A program made the translations under genes and the position numbers. 64,000 bases of DNA from Xylona heveae TC161 (Eukaryota; Ascomycota; Xylonomycetes; Xylonales; Xylonaceae), in assembly GCF_001619985.1 (NCBI RefSeq), contig NW_017264196.1, positions 496,001 through 560,000 on the forward strand, given 5' to 3'. How positions within the stretch are numbered: position 1 is the first letter of the stretch; each line of letters begins with the position of its first letter. A model generated the notes under the pieces. It saw nothing but the letters and a program-made list of their open reading frames with translations. It was not told where the DNA came from and ran no database searches. Below are positions 1-11,245 of the stretch, piece by piece.

Positions 1-334
1 TGTCGACGACATCAGGCATATGGAGGAAATGGAAATGGAACGCATCGCGCGCGAGAAAGAAGAAAAGGAACAGGCCGAGCGCGCTAAGGAGATTAAAGAA
101 CAGTTTGTTGACACGAACAACCAGTGGGAGAAAGACAAGGCAGATATTCAAAATCTCGCTGGTCAAGAATCTGAAAATAAGAAAGCAGCAGAAGATAACA
201 GTCAAGGTGGCACAGATGCTAGCCAGCCTAACCAAGCCAAAGCACAGCCGGTAAGCTTCTCTATCTCATTTCTTTTCGGTGACCATGAAAATAACTTCAG
301 TTTTTGTTAGGATCAAAACGCAGTACCGGCTTGA
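1..334 (+). CDS. 3' end of an unrecognised Glu/Lys-rich coiled-coil protein (partial)
   Basis: The reading frame is open from base 2 and runs to a GTAAGC donor at 250. A 61-nt intron (250-310, branch-like AATAAC, acceptor TTGTTAG) joins it to a short last exon at 311-334, which ends the protein in DQNAVPA. The visible 90 or so residues are strongly charged, with an Ala-Arg-Glu-Lys heptad-like stretch (e.g. MERIAREKEEKEQAERAKEI) that should form a single helix or coiled coil, followed by a polar Gln/Asn/Ser-rich tail. There is no catalytic motif or membrane segment in this part. The start and any diagnostic domain lie left of the window, so I assign no function. The intron is supported because reading through it adds only low-quality sequence, whereas splicing gives a compact terminus. 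Confidence 0.6.
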
Positions 335-1393
335 TGAAATGAGAGAGTTGTCTTGATTCATTTGTTGAGGAGTTCTCCGGGAGTCTTAGAGGGATCTGGC
401 AGCATCTAAAATGTTTTTATACTTTTTCTCGGAATGCATCGTCTATCTGCAATAGCGCACGTCTCATATATAGCCCTTAGGCTTTTCCTCCTCCGTTTCG
501 AACAATTATACCTATTTTTAATGGTCGTATTTTTTGAGTTGTCTGTGTATTCGATATTGATCGGAATGTTGAAAATCAGCCAAAATCGACAACTCAGCTT
601 ATAGCTGAACTTAATTTCAAAAACAGATAATGCTCGACATTTCGTGTCCAGTTTTGATTGTTTGTCTTTTCTATCTCACTGCAGTGTCGGCCCCTTTTCT
701 AGAGGTTGCTTAGTCATCCATAAGTCGGTGGTCTCTGAGCATTGCGGAGGTACGGCCATCTGTCATTGAGCCGAACTGGGCCCTATACTGTGCCGTAACC
801 GTCCCCGATGCATCACGCCGGAACCAAGCAGCAGACAGGCTGCATCTTAGAAGGCTTGTGTCTGCAGCATCGAGATCAGTCCAGGGAGCCCTTTCCCTTC
901 CTCGCATATTGATTTCTTTCATTGTCTCTATTTCATTTTTGGTACTAAATTTCTGTTTGCATTTGTTTTGTCCGAAGCTGCGGGCCATTCTCCATTATTG
1001 ACATTGAGAGCAGTGTGAGCTCAGACGACAGAGCTCTTAACAAGCTACGCAGGTCTGTTCAATGAAGAGCATAACCCCAAGACTCGCCCCTAACTCTGTT
1101 CCGAACATTTCCTTGCACCCAAAGCACATTGACTACTTGCGCCTCTCAATTTTATGATATATTTCGCAATGGTGATCGCAAGCTGCCGCACATTGCTGCC
1201 CCATGTGGCTTTGAGTGAGGAGCTCGACTATCTAGCCCGCGAAACATGCTTTTCGAGAGCGTGTACCTTGTCGAGGCAGTAGGAGTCAATTCTCTTCTTT
1301 GCTTCTTACTTATTACATTCATCGAATGAAGATCTTCTCGTGGCCGTCTGCAATCAAAATCACTAACGGGAGCTTCCGTACCATAGGGCAGGC
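335..1393. other. Intergenic: 3' flank of the partial gene and 5' flank of the GEA gene
   Basis: About 1.06 kb without a convincing gene. The left half (about 340-700) is AT-rich and looks like a 3' region; the right half presumably carries the promoter and leader of the exchange-factor gene. A 92-codon open stretch on the minus strand (710-988) has no recognisable family features and I do not call it. Confidence 0.6.
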
Positions 1394-4300
1394 ATGAGTT
1401 ATGACCTAGTTACGGTTGGACACATCAATATTGGGGAGAAGGCACCTTCTATCAAAGATCCTCTTGGACGAGACTTGACCAATGCTGGGCATCTGAGTTC
1501 TCACACTTCAGACGAGCGAGCGCAACCTGAAATGGCCGAATTATTATCGCCAGATACTGCTGCGCGGTCGAGATCGCCGCCAGCACAACCAACCCAGTTG
1601 AATATACCCGAAACTTTTAGTCGCTCAACAGCAATATCTGTGGCTATAGACCCAGTAGCCTTGATAACGACGGAATGTATCACGGTTACTTCGGCAATGC
1701 GCAAACACGCTCGGTGGTCCCACTCGTCGGTATCTGCTATCTTAGGAGGTGCAACTGCAGGTTATGGTCGAGAGACCTCTCGTCCCTCAACACCCAGAGG
1801 CTCTATAGGTAGTCGGCGCGAGGGGAAGTCAGGGGATTCTCCACTCCTTGGGACTCCTGGGGATGACGAGATTGGCTTAGCAAATAGGTGGGGACTTCGA
1901 GGGAAGAAAGGCAAGAGTATCCAAGACAACCCCCTTATGTCTGCCTTTGCAAAATTGAGGGCGGACTTGGCAGGGTGCAAAGGTAGTTAGCAGTCAAGAA
2001 GTTTTATGTTTGTGGCAGATTGCTAAGGTGTGCTAGATATCCGGAACTTCGATACGCCCGCCCTCTTGCACCCCTTTTTACAAGTAATCCGTTCATCCTC
2101 TACGTCGGCCCCTATCACCTCCCTTGCACTTGTGGCGATCACAAAGTTTTTTTCATATAACATCATAAGTCGAACCTCTCGCCGTTTGCCTTTGGCCATG
2201 CAACTCTTGTCGTCCGCGATAACACACTGCCGTTTCGAGGCCAGCGATTCTGCCGCCGATGAGGTTGTGCTGTTGCGTATTCTCAATCTTATGGAGATCA
2301 TGATAGCTGGCCCTGGCGGCGACACACTCGGAGACGAGAGTGTATGTGAAATGATGGAGACAGGGCTCAGCATGTGCTGTCAGATACGTCTCTCGGAGCT
2401 TTTACGTCGATCAGCAGAAATGTCCATGATTACTATGTGCCAGGTGATCTTTGAGCGGCTGAAATATCTGGAACGAGAAGCCGGGGACGAAGTGCAGGCG
2501 TTGGATGAAGACACCAAAGAGGACATGGATACAGTGAAGATGGTGCCGTCTGTTGATGGAGACAACGTCACTTCCTTCTCTCAAAAAGCTCGAGAAGAGC
2601 CCTCTTCTGACGGCCTGGAAACCCCAGATAGCCGCGGAGAGGGTTCCGTTAATGGCAGTGCTATCGACGTAACTCAAGCGGCCGGTGAAGGCGAAGTTGA
2701 GGTAAAGCCATATTCATTGCCATCTATCCGTGAGCTATTCAGAGTGTTAGTCGACCTTCTTGATCCGCGAGATCGCCAGCACACAGATACCATGAGGGTC
2801 ATGGCTCTCCGCGTTATCGATGTTGCACTTGAAGTGGCAGGGCCATCAATCGCTCGGCATCCTAGTCTTACCACTCTTGCCAAGGATGACCTTTGCCGTT
2901 ATCTTTTTCAGCTTGTACGGTCTGATAACATGGCTATTTTAAATGAGTCTTTGCGAGTTGCAGGGACTTTGTTGGCAACCTGTCGCGGGGCGTTGAAGTT
3001 GCAACAGGAACTGTTTCTGTCGTATCTTGTGGCCTGTCTGCATCCACGGGTCGATATTCCTCGGGAACCGGGTATAGATCCGAAGCTTTATGAGGGTGTT
3101 CCACAGGCTCCGAAGTTGGTAAAGCCTCCGCCATCACAATCAAGTAGCGGCCGATCAACGCCAGTTCCGATCAAAGACCGTCAGAAACTTGGCTTAGAAG
3201 GCGGGACAAGGAAACCTGATGCCCGAGAAGCAATGGTAGAATGTCTTTGCGCGTTGGCGAGAATCCCTAGCTTCATGGTCGAGCTTTTTCTTAATTACGA
3301 TTCCGACGTCGACCGAAGTGATCTCTGCGAAGATATTGTTGGCTTGCTGGCCAGGAATGCTTTCCCGGATTCGGCTACTTGGAGTACCACGAACGTTCCA
3401 CCGCTATGCCTAGACGCTTTGCTGGGTTACGTGCAGTTCATTGCTGATCGGCTGGGGCACGAGCCTCGAGTGGACGGGTATCCGGATAGGACGAAACTGA
3501 GAGAGCAAAGGGAGGTGAAGAGAATAATCAGCCGTGGGGCAACAAAATTCAACGAAAACCCTACAGCCGGTATTGTGTTCCTCGCCTCACAAGGAATTAT
3601 CAATGATGCGGATAACCCTGCATCAATTGCCACATTCCTGAAGGGTACCAGTCGGGTCTCTAAGAAGGTCCTCGGCGAATATCTTTCAAAGAGGTCACAT
3701 GAGCATATCCTAGGTGCATTTTTAGATTTGTTCAACTTCGCTGGAAAACGAGTTGACGAGGCGTTGCGGGAGTTGTTGAATTCTTTCCGTCTGCCTGGAG
3801 AGTCGCCACTAATTGAGCGAATTGTCACGGTGTTCTCCGAGAAATATTGCGCCAACTCTCCTCCGGAGGGGATTGCTGATAAAGACGCTGTCTACATCTT
3901 AACATATGCAATCATCATGCTCAATACAGACCAGCATAACCCCAACGTGAAGTCGCAAAATCGCATGTCCTATACGGATTTTGCGAGAAATCTTCGAGGG
4001 GTCAATGGTGGTAAGGATTTCGAACCCAATTATCTCCAAGAGATATATAACTCAATTCGAGATAATGAGATCATCTTGCCGGATGAACATGATAATAAGC
4101 ATGCGTTCGATTACGCCTGGAAAGAGTTGCTCCTCAAGACTGACGCCTCCGGCGAAATGGTACTCTGCGATTCCAACATATACGATGCTGACATGTTTGC
4201 TTCAACTTGGAAACCAGTTGTAGCAACTTTGTCCTACGTCTTTATGTCCGCTTCTGATGATACAGTCTTCTCGCGAGTGGTCACAGGATTTGATCAGTGT

Positions 4301-6739
4301 GCGAGAATAGCAGGGAAATATGGACTCACGGAAGCGCTTGACCAAATCATTTATTGTTTGAGTACCATCAGCACTCTCGCCACTGAAAGTCGACCTAGCA
4401 CTGTACTTAATACAGAAGTGCAAGCTGGCGAAAAGAGTGTTATGGTCAGCGAGCTGGCAGTGAAGTTTGGTCGAGATTTCAAGGCCCAACTGGCCACAGT
4501 TGTCCTCTTCCGGGTTGTCCTTGGAAATGAAGGCGTGGTCCGTAACGGCTGGGCTTACGTGAGTGTCACTCAGGGCAATTTTTGGAAGTTGTAGACTGAC
4601 AAATATCCAGATTTCACGAATATGGCTAAATCTTTTCGTCAACTCTCTGATACCGTCCTCTCTTCTCTCCTCGGATCAAGTTTTAGATGTCACATCCATA
4701 CCTTTACAGAATCCTCTTCAAATAATTGATCGCGGGGAACGATCGGCTGAGATGGGAATTTTCTCTGCTTTTACATCGTATCTTTCGAGTTATGCTGCAG
4801 ACGAACCACCAGAACCATCTGATGAAGAGCTGGAGAGTACACTGTGCACTGTGGACTGCATCACGGCATGTTCTATCGAGACAATCTTTGCGAACATCAG
4901 GTATCGATTCTCCCGGCCCCTTGATATATTTTAAGCGTACTAAATTGTAATCAGATCACTTGGCCCGGTGCCGTTGAAATCTCTCGTCCAGGCGTTGTTC
5001 TCACAGCTTCCTGAGCAGTCATCCCCTGCCGTAATCTCAGTCAAGCCTGACATGCCGGCTCCAAGCCCGGTCAAGCTAAACGGGCAGCGAAGGCGGCCAA
5101 GGGATAATACGTATGACCCTGGAGTCGTGTTTATTCTGGAACTCGTTACTGTCCTCACATTACGGGATAAGGAGACGATAGCAGACCTCGGAGCTCAGGT
5201 TGCTGAAGTCCTACATTCCGTAGTTCGAGACGCCCCCAACGCCCATCCCGTGGTTGTCTCAAGATCAATTTATTATCTATTGAATCTTCTCCGCGCTAGC
5301 GATGTAAGCCTTCTTTGTCTTTGGGCGTTATTGTCCCCGTTAACGATTTTTAGGAGCACTCTTTTGTACGCACTCCTGTCATCCTGCACTCAATCTCGAG
5401 TCTAGGCGGCGACAATCTCGAGCAATCTGCTCTGCCAATCCTGAAGGGCATCAAGCAATGTCTTCAAGGACCGCCTGCACTCCGCAATGAAATGAGCAAT
5501 TCTCCCGACTTTTGGTCGATCTTACACATGCTTCACTCGATTCAAGATGCGGCAGCCGGGGTGTTCGATATTATTGAAGAAGTGACCGTAGGCGAGCCTT
5601 CAGCTATTACAGCAGATAACTATGAGTCTGCGGTCTCATTACTAAATGATTTCGCAAATGCCGCAAGTGTTGGAGCTGCACTTGAACAACGGCGAGATCG
5701 AGAACCGCGCCAAGCCAAAAACGCCAAACAAGGAAAGCCAAAGTACGCTTGAAAGATAAAGTTCCCTAAATTAGATGTGAAGCAAGCTAATCCGCCATAG
5801 GCCTATTCCTGCGGTTTCACGAGGAGTCAAGGCGATTTCATTAGTGCACGCTGTCTCTGATCGTGCACCTTCTCTAATCACACAATCCCATCTAGATCGC
5901 AGCAATGGTGTGTTTCCTCTTTGAATTGCTGAAGATGTATAATACTAACACCAACAAGCTTGGAAGGCATACTGGTCGCCCATTTTCCGTTCAGTAACTA
6001 TCCAATGCGTAAACCCATGCCGCGAGGTCCGTCACCAAGCATTCTCCATTCTTCAACCAGCGCTTCTTTCCCCTCAGATAACTTCGACTAGCCAGATTGA
6101 GTGGGTAGCAATCTTCACTGAGGTGCTGTTCCCGCTCATTGGCAGGCTGTTGAAGCCAGAAATATACCAGTCCGATCCACATGGGATGGGAGAGACAAGG
6201 GTTCAGGCGGCAACCTTGCTGTGCAGGGTGTTCTTGCATTATCTTGAGCGTCTTGCCCAATGGGAGGGTATGCTTGATCTATGGCTCAAGATCCTAGATC
6301 TCATGGACCGGCTGATGAATAGTGGTCAAGGCGACAACCTGGTAAGTTGCTACCATTTTGTGCGCAATATATATATATATATTTTTCTCACGATGAATTA
6401 CAGGAAGAAGCTGTCCCCGAGAGCCTCAAGAACATCCTACTTGTGATGTCTACAGACGGCCTCCTGGTCCCGCCCACACAGAACCCTGATCGCGAAAATT
6501 TCTGGGTTCAGACCTGGGCTCGATTGGAACGGTTCATGCCTAACCTGTTCGCCGAGCTCTTCCCAGAAGAAGCTCAGAAGCCTCAGTCCACGACGAAGAA
6601 AGATGACTCTTCTATACAGACGCCGCCCGCATCCAGCCCGAAACCTAAAACGCCAGATGTCGTCCCTTCTCCAAAGGAAGAGCCAATTCCTGACGATGGT
6701 GACGACATTGTTCCTAACACAGATTTGACAGTCATCTAA
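1394..6739 (+). CDS. GEA2: ARF guanine-nucleotide exchange factor, Gea1/Gea2/GBF1 type (Sec7 domain)
   Basis: Large exchange factor that loads GTP onto ARF GTPases on Golgi membranes and so drives COPI coat formation. Eight exons: 1394-1982, 2037-4558, 4611-4900, 4955-5303, 5354-5742, 5801-5907, 5959-6341, 6404-6739 (1654 aa). The N-terminal dimerisation (DCB) part shows the family block RWGLRGKKGKS followed by DNPLMSAF (about residues 170-190) and continues across the first intron as DIRNFDTP. The Sec7 domain spans roughly residues 680-880, with FRLPGE holding the catalytic glutamate and the family-typical AIIMLNTDQHNPNV. C-terminal HDS blocks follow (WLNLFVNSLIP, RSLGPVPLKSLVQ, CREVRHQAF). 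The tail is Pro/Ser/Glu-rich. The first ATG with a continuous frame was taken as the start; related proteins vary here, so the extreme N-terminus is the least certain part. All eight exons join in frame. Confidence 0.93.
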
Positions 6740-9292
6740 AGTCACATTTTCCTCCATTATGATTCCCGTTTGCTGCATTTTTGATCGCGGCGTTATGAAT
6801 TCATTTATCTATAAAACGTCCTTTTTTGGGTTATCTAGTGTGTCAGGTGTTATTCCTCTGCTCTATTCGATTGTGGATGTTCACATATACATCAAGTGTC
6901 GATATAGCGATGCTCTGATAGTCTTTCCTTTTGTTTTCTTTTGTGTTGCCTAGACCTCGTTTTAGATATACCGTCATCCATCGATACTCTTGTACTTGGC
7001 CGCCAGCTATCTGTTTTACCGGCTTTGATAGACCAGGTAGACGGAAAGCTGATGGGTGAGCATGTAGTATATGGAGCTTTATGTTCTTGTGTACATTTTT
7101 AAATTCTATTGATGAGGATGGATTGGACGGGATATCTGTTCTGCTCTCTAATGCATCATTGATACTGCACCTTTCGCTTTGCTTGCGTCAGTGAACTTGG
7201 ACAGGTTACACACCATGTGCTATTGACATATCATTAATAAGGAATACTTTTAATATCAAGTGGATGTATACCCTTTGTTGATCTGCCAACCGGAGCTCCG
7301 TCGTTGGTTTAAGGTGTCACAGAATCGCCGGGTGACGATTGGGGGCCTGGGTGTACAGAAGCGGCCCCACTCCTTCCCCACAAAACGATCCTGGTCTATC
7401 TAGTGGCACTAAAGCGATAAGCAGCAGCAGACTATCACCCCACATTCCTTGACACAACAAGACATCATCCAACGTTTTCGCCGCTGTAGAGGCTTTTCTT
7501 CCACGCTGTTTACATTTGAATTTAGCGACAAGTAGCGTTTTTATCAGGATTTCTATTCTGCGAATTAAAATCAAGTAGATGCTGGCAGAGAGCATGGGTG
7601 TCACTGAGTGTTTGAGCTCCACAGAAACGGCTGCCTATCGAAAGAGCCATACCGAATCTGCTAATGGTTAGCCAATGCAATTCTCTTCCATTACACCCAT
7701 TTCTGGTTTATTTCTACGAATCATTGCTGTGGTCCATACACCTCTGTATCGGGTATGGGACTTTTTTGTCCGCCACGGAGAGAACCCAAGGGTAAAAGCT
7801 TATACTGTGCGCTACGAGGTCACTTGCTTCGTCTTGGGATGTTCACGCTACACCTTATATGGTTACATGAAGCTTGTTCAGAATTGCCTATAATTCACTA
7901 GATGCTCCGTCAGAGGACTTGGCGCTCTGCGGCTTTTCCATTGCCAGCTACGGTGTCTGAGAAGATACGCGGTGGTTTACAAGCATGTACACGAGGAAGG
8001 AGTACACGGCTGTACAATGCTTTCCCATTGCGGTCATTTGCCCTTCATAGAAAGCCACTACCAGCGCCCTTGGCAGTGGCAGCGCAACATGGCCAAGCCA
8101 GGTATATCAATTCCCCGCAACTTTGATCTACTTGGCATCGAGTCCACGTAAGCCCCCATCTAACAGCCGCCACGGGCTGTGCTGGAGATCGTTCCGCTTC
8201 GAGCCTATCATGGCTTGGACACAATTGAGGATGAACGATTAGTGGGTATTGATGGATGTGTGGATCTCTCAACTCTCGTGACTGAAATCCCATTTGGGCT
8301 TCACTATTTCGTTCACTTGGAAGATGACGGTGAACTTTTTACTTTGGTCGTGGATGTTTTATGTGGGGTCTAGACTTTTGATGTTGATTCTCGTAGAATG
8401 CCTTGGCGATAAGGGCACGCGGAACAATCATGCGAGCATTTGAGGTGATCGTAGTGTGGCGATGAAAGATGGCGATGCAGTGTTTAGATTCCAATGTAAA
8501 TTATGTTCCTCAATGGGCCTTTTTGGTGTAGTTGGTTTAATGGGAATGTGTGCAGAGTAGCATTAGTATTAATTCACTGATCGCTGTGCACAAAGTATTA
8601 TACCTACCTAGATAGATCGTTGTTCTGATGGTTCAAAATCTCACTGGACACATCATGCATTCCAAAGAAAAAGGTATCAGCTCCCTCCTCTTGATTGCAT
8701 CATCCGTCTATGCCCACGCCATGTTTTTGCAGTTTACACACATTAGACACAGCATATTATCATGCACGCTAAGATCACTCCGCATCCATTACAACCACCT
8801 GCAGCCTGAAACATACTTTTCCCGCATCCACCTACGTTACCTCATACCCTCATACGTAAGAGAAGATGAGAAGATGAGTGTAGCTTATCCGTTCCCTTTG
8901 CTCCCTTCGCTCTTGGCCCCACACATTTCCTTTCCCCCGCCCCCCAGCTTTCACCTCATCCTTCTATCATAATCATCACTCCCCCTCCATCATCCCTTCC
9001 ATTGACAACCTCCTTTCTCAGGATTTCTCGTCTTTCGTCATCCTTCCTTACCACACAAGTCAACATTCTCCTCAACAACTTTTGCACGTCTGATCAGACC
9101 TATAAACATCTTTCAATTCCTTGATCCTGAACACATTTTTATCCTCGTTTCTCCCTCTGACTCTTTTCACTCCTAAATTAACTTGCATCCAAACACGTCT
9201 AAACACGTCAAAGACTGTGTGACTTGTCTGACACCTTTTCATATCTCACCCAATTCTTGTGAGACAGCTTTCCATACATTACATACACAACC
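6740..9292. other. Long gene-free stretch, ending in a pyrimidine-rich leader
   Basis: About 2.55 kb with no credible coding region on either strand: open stretches are short, lack family features and do not splice together. It must hold the 3' end of the GEA transcript and the promoter of the small gene at 9293. From about 8880 the + strand becomes C/T-rich and contains no ATG until the start codon at 9293. I saw no tRNA, 5S rRNA or transposon remnant. Confidence 0.6.
8877..9292 (+). promoter_or_regulatory. ATG-free, pyrimidine-rich probable 5' leader
   Basis: Between the last upstream ATG (8874-8876) and the start codon at 9293 there are 416 bases without a single ATG on the + strand. The stretch is rich in runs such as CTTTCCCCCGCCCCC and TCACTCCCCCTCCATC. 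The start itself sits in an excellent context (ACAACCATGG). This is what a long, efficiently scanned leader of a strongly transcribed fungal gene looks like; the transcription start is not visible from sequence alone. Confidence 0.5.
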
Positions 9293-9984
9293 ATGGCAAC
9301 AGGGCTCGCAGCCGGCACTACCGGCCTCACGTCTGGTAACGATGAGTTTGTCGCTTCCCCTTCAAGCTCTGCAGAACCTGGAGCACAACCCATGAACATT
9401 TCCGGCGAAGCAGCACGACGAGTGACCTCGACCGAGTCTACAGGCTCAGAGGATCCTTTTGCTGCTCAGCGTGAGCCAGGAGACACCCTGGGCGACATGG
9501 CCGGCTCGCCACCGGCAGGTGGTCGAAAATCGCAGGATCGAAGAATGAGTAAAGAATGGGGTAAGTATCTCTGCGACCCGGTTCTGTGCTTTTCTTGATT
9601 TCCCATTTTTTCAGTCTTGGCTTTCTGGCATTTGACTCTCTAATTTCTCATTCACACGATATTTCTTTATGTTCGTAAAGGAGCAGAACGTTGACAATTT
9701 CTGTCGCTTTAGATGCATCCAAAGTCCCACCTTCACGGTTCCAAAAGCGAGAGGGCAGTATTTTTGCCACGCAAGGCTCGCGGGATGCCCATGTTGGGCG
9801 TCAGGACCGGGATAAGTCATTCTTTGACAAGCTGAAGGAAAAGGTATGTCTCTGCCGTACAACTCCTCTCTATCGTTCATCGGACTTCCCTTTTATCTGG
9901 AAAGCACGCCTGCATTACATTGAGTAGGTGCTGCACAGTGGACGCTAATTGCTGACATTATGGCGCTCTAAGGGATGGTTATAA
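9293..9984 (+). CDS. Small uncharacterised fungal protein with conserved C-terminal DASKVPPSRFQKR-type motif
   Basis: Three exons: 9293-9560, 9713-9843, 9973-9984 (136 aa). The N-terminal part (about 1-88) is Gly/Ser/Ala/Glu-rich and probably disordered (MATGLAAGTTGLTSGNDEF). The C-terminal part after the first intron reads DASKVPPSRFQKREGSIFA, then TQGSRDAHVGRQDRDKSF, and ends KLKEKGWL. From memory this C-terminal block recurs in short proteins of filamentous ascomycetes; I know no established function. The last exon adds only GWL and the stop. Introns of 152 and 129 nt are longer than most others here. No signal peptide or membrane segment is visible. The long ATG-free leader upstream hints at high or regulated expression, which is inference. 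Confidence 0.75.
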
Positions 9985-11245
9985 ATGCATAGCCAGAACC
10001 GTTGGAAGTATTACCGGTGCGAGCTGGACCGGCCGGTTACAACAGCACCTTGAAATAGCATGGGCTGGATAACAGTTAGTGGGGGCAACGCAATGCAACG
10101 CAACTTGCGATGACGACGAACTGGTGTTTTCCTCCTCATCTCGTTCATCTTCTGACGATATCCGGAAACTCATTTTTTGACTTAATTTTTTAATCATGCT
10201 TTGCTTTCTAAGGTCTCAAGGACTTCTTTTGTATTCCTTTTCTTTTTACCAACTTTCTTTCCTTTCCTTCTCACCCACACATTCGCCGTTCCTTTCAAAA
10301 TCGCTTCGCTTCGTTCAAAGTCAGGGCACTTAAATTGACACAGTATGGATCAATCACTCTCTGGTTACCACGAGGGCTGATTTGATATCTACTTGTTATT
10401 TTTTCTCTCTTTTTTTTTTCTTCTCCTGCGTTAGGAATTTTTAGCTCCTTTACACGACAGAGAAATATCAGAAACTATATACACTGGAGAATACACTCAT
10501 GACCCTTGACAAAAACGGAGGTTGGCCCAATTGTGTGGCGTGTCTCATCCGCAGCTTGAACAGTTAAGCACCCTATGTCAAAGCGTCGCGACTTGAAAAA
10601 AGGGGGCAATCCGCTATTTCGAAGCACGGTGCACTTTTATCAGAGCCATGAATGTTACCCCCTCGACAGGAAAATTGGATCCCCGACTTCCGCCGGGGTA
10701 CTTAAAGCACAACTCCATTGAACCCCCCAAAGTGCATTTGCGCGAATACAAAGGCGCTGCTAGAGGCGCTGAATCAATCAATAAAGAAGTAGAGAGAGAA
10801 AAGGATGTAATCAAGTAATCAAACAAAAAAAAACAAAAGTCTGTAGCTTCTCTTGCTGAGCATCAATGCAGTGATGAAACTCGCAACAAAGTTTAGAGAC
10901 AGGAATCTGGTGTAAGCGGAGAGAATGAAAAAAAGACAATAAAGAATAATACAAAAAAAAACGGTTGAGGGAATGAGAGAAAAGAAAGGCAGAAGAGAGG
11001 GAGAGAATTGAACAAATAAGAAAAAGGGAAAAGAAAAGAAAAGAAAGGGCTAATCGAAAACAGAATCCATGCACTCCCAATTGAGAAACGAGAAAGAAAG
11101 AAAAAGAAAAAACGCCAGTGAATTGACCGAGACAAAACACATGAGAAAGTTCCAGAGGGGAAAAAAAAAAGAAAGGACTGTGATGATTTGGAAAAAGGAC
11201 GAGCGGGCGGAGCTTGTACACGCTGGGGTCGAAGAAGGAGTTTTT
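9985..11245. other. Intergenic between two convergent genes; purine-rich simple sequence
   Basis: About 1.26 kb between the 3' ends of the small gene and SYF1. From about 10800 to 11180 the + strand is A/G-rich (runs such as AAAAGAAAAGAAAAGAAAG), so the open stretches seen there on the minus strand are low-complexity Ser/Phe/Leu strings and not genes. I see nothing else. Confidence 0.6.

Noticed and set aside
710-988. 92-codon open stretch on the minus strand between the first gene and GEA
   Set aside because: No recognisable domain, no splice continuation and composition like random sequence.
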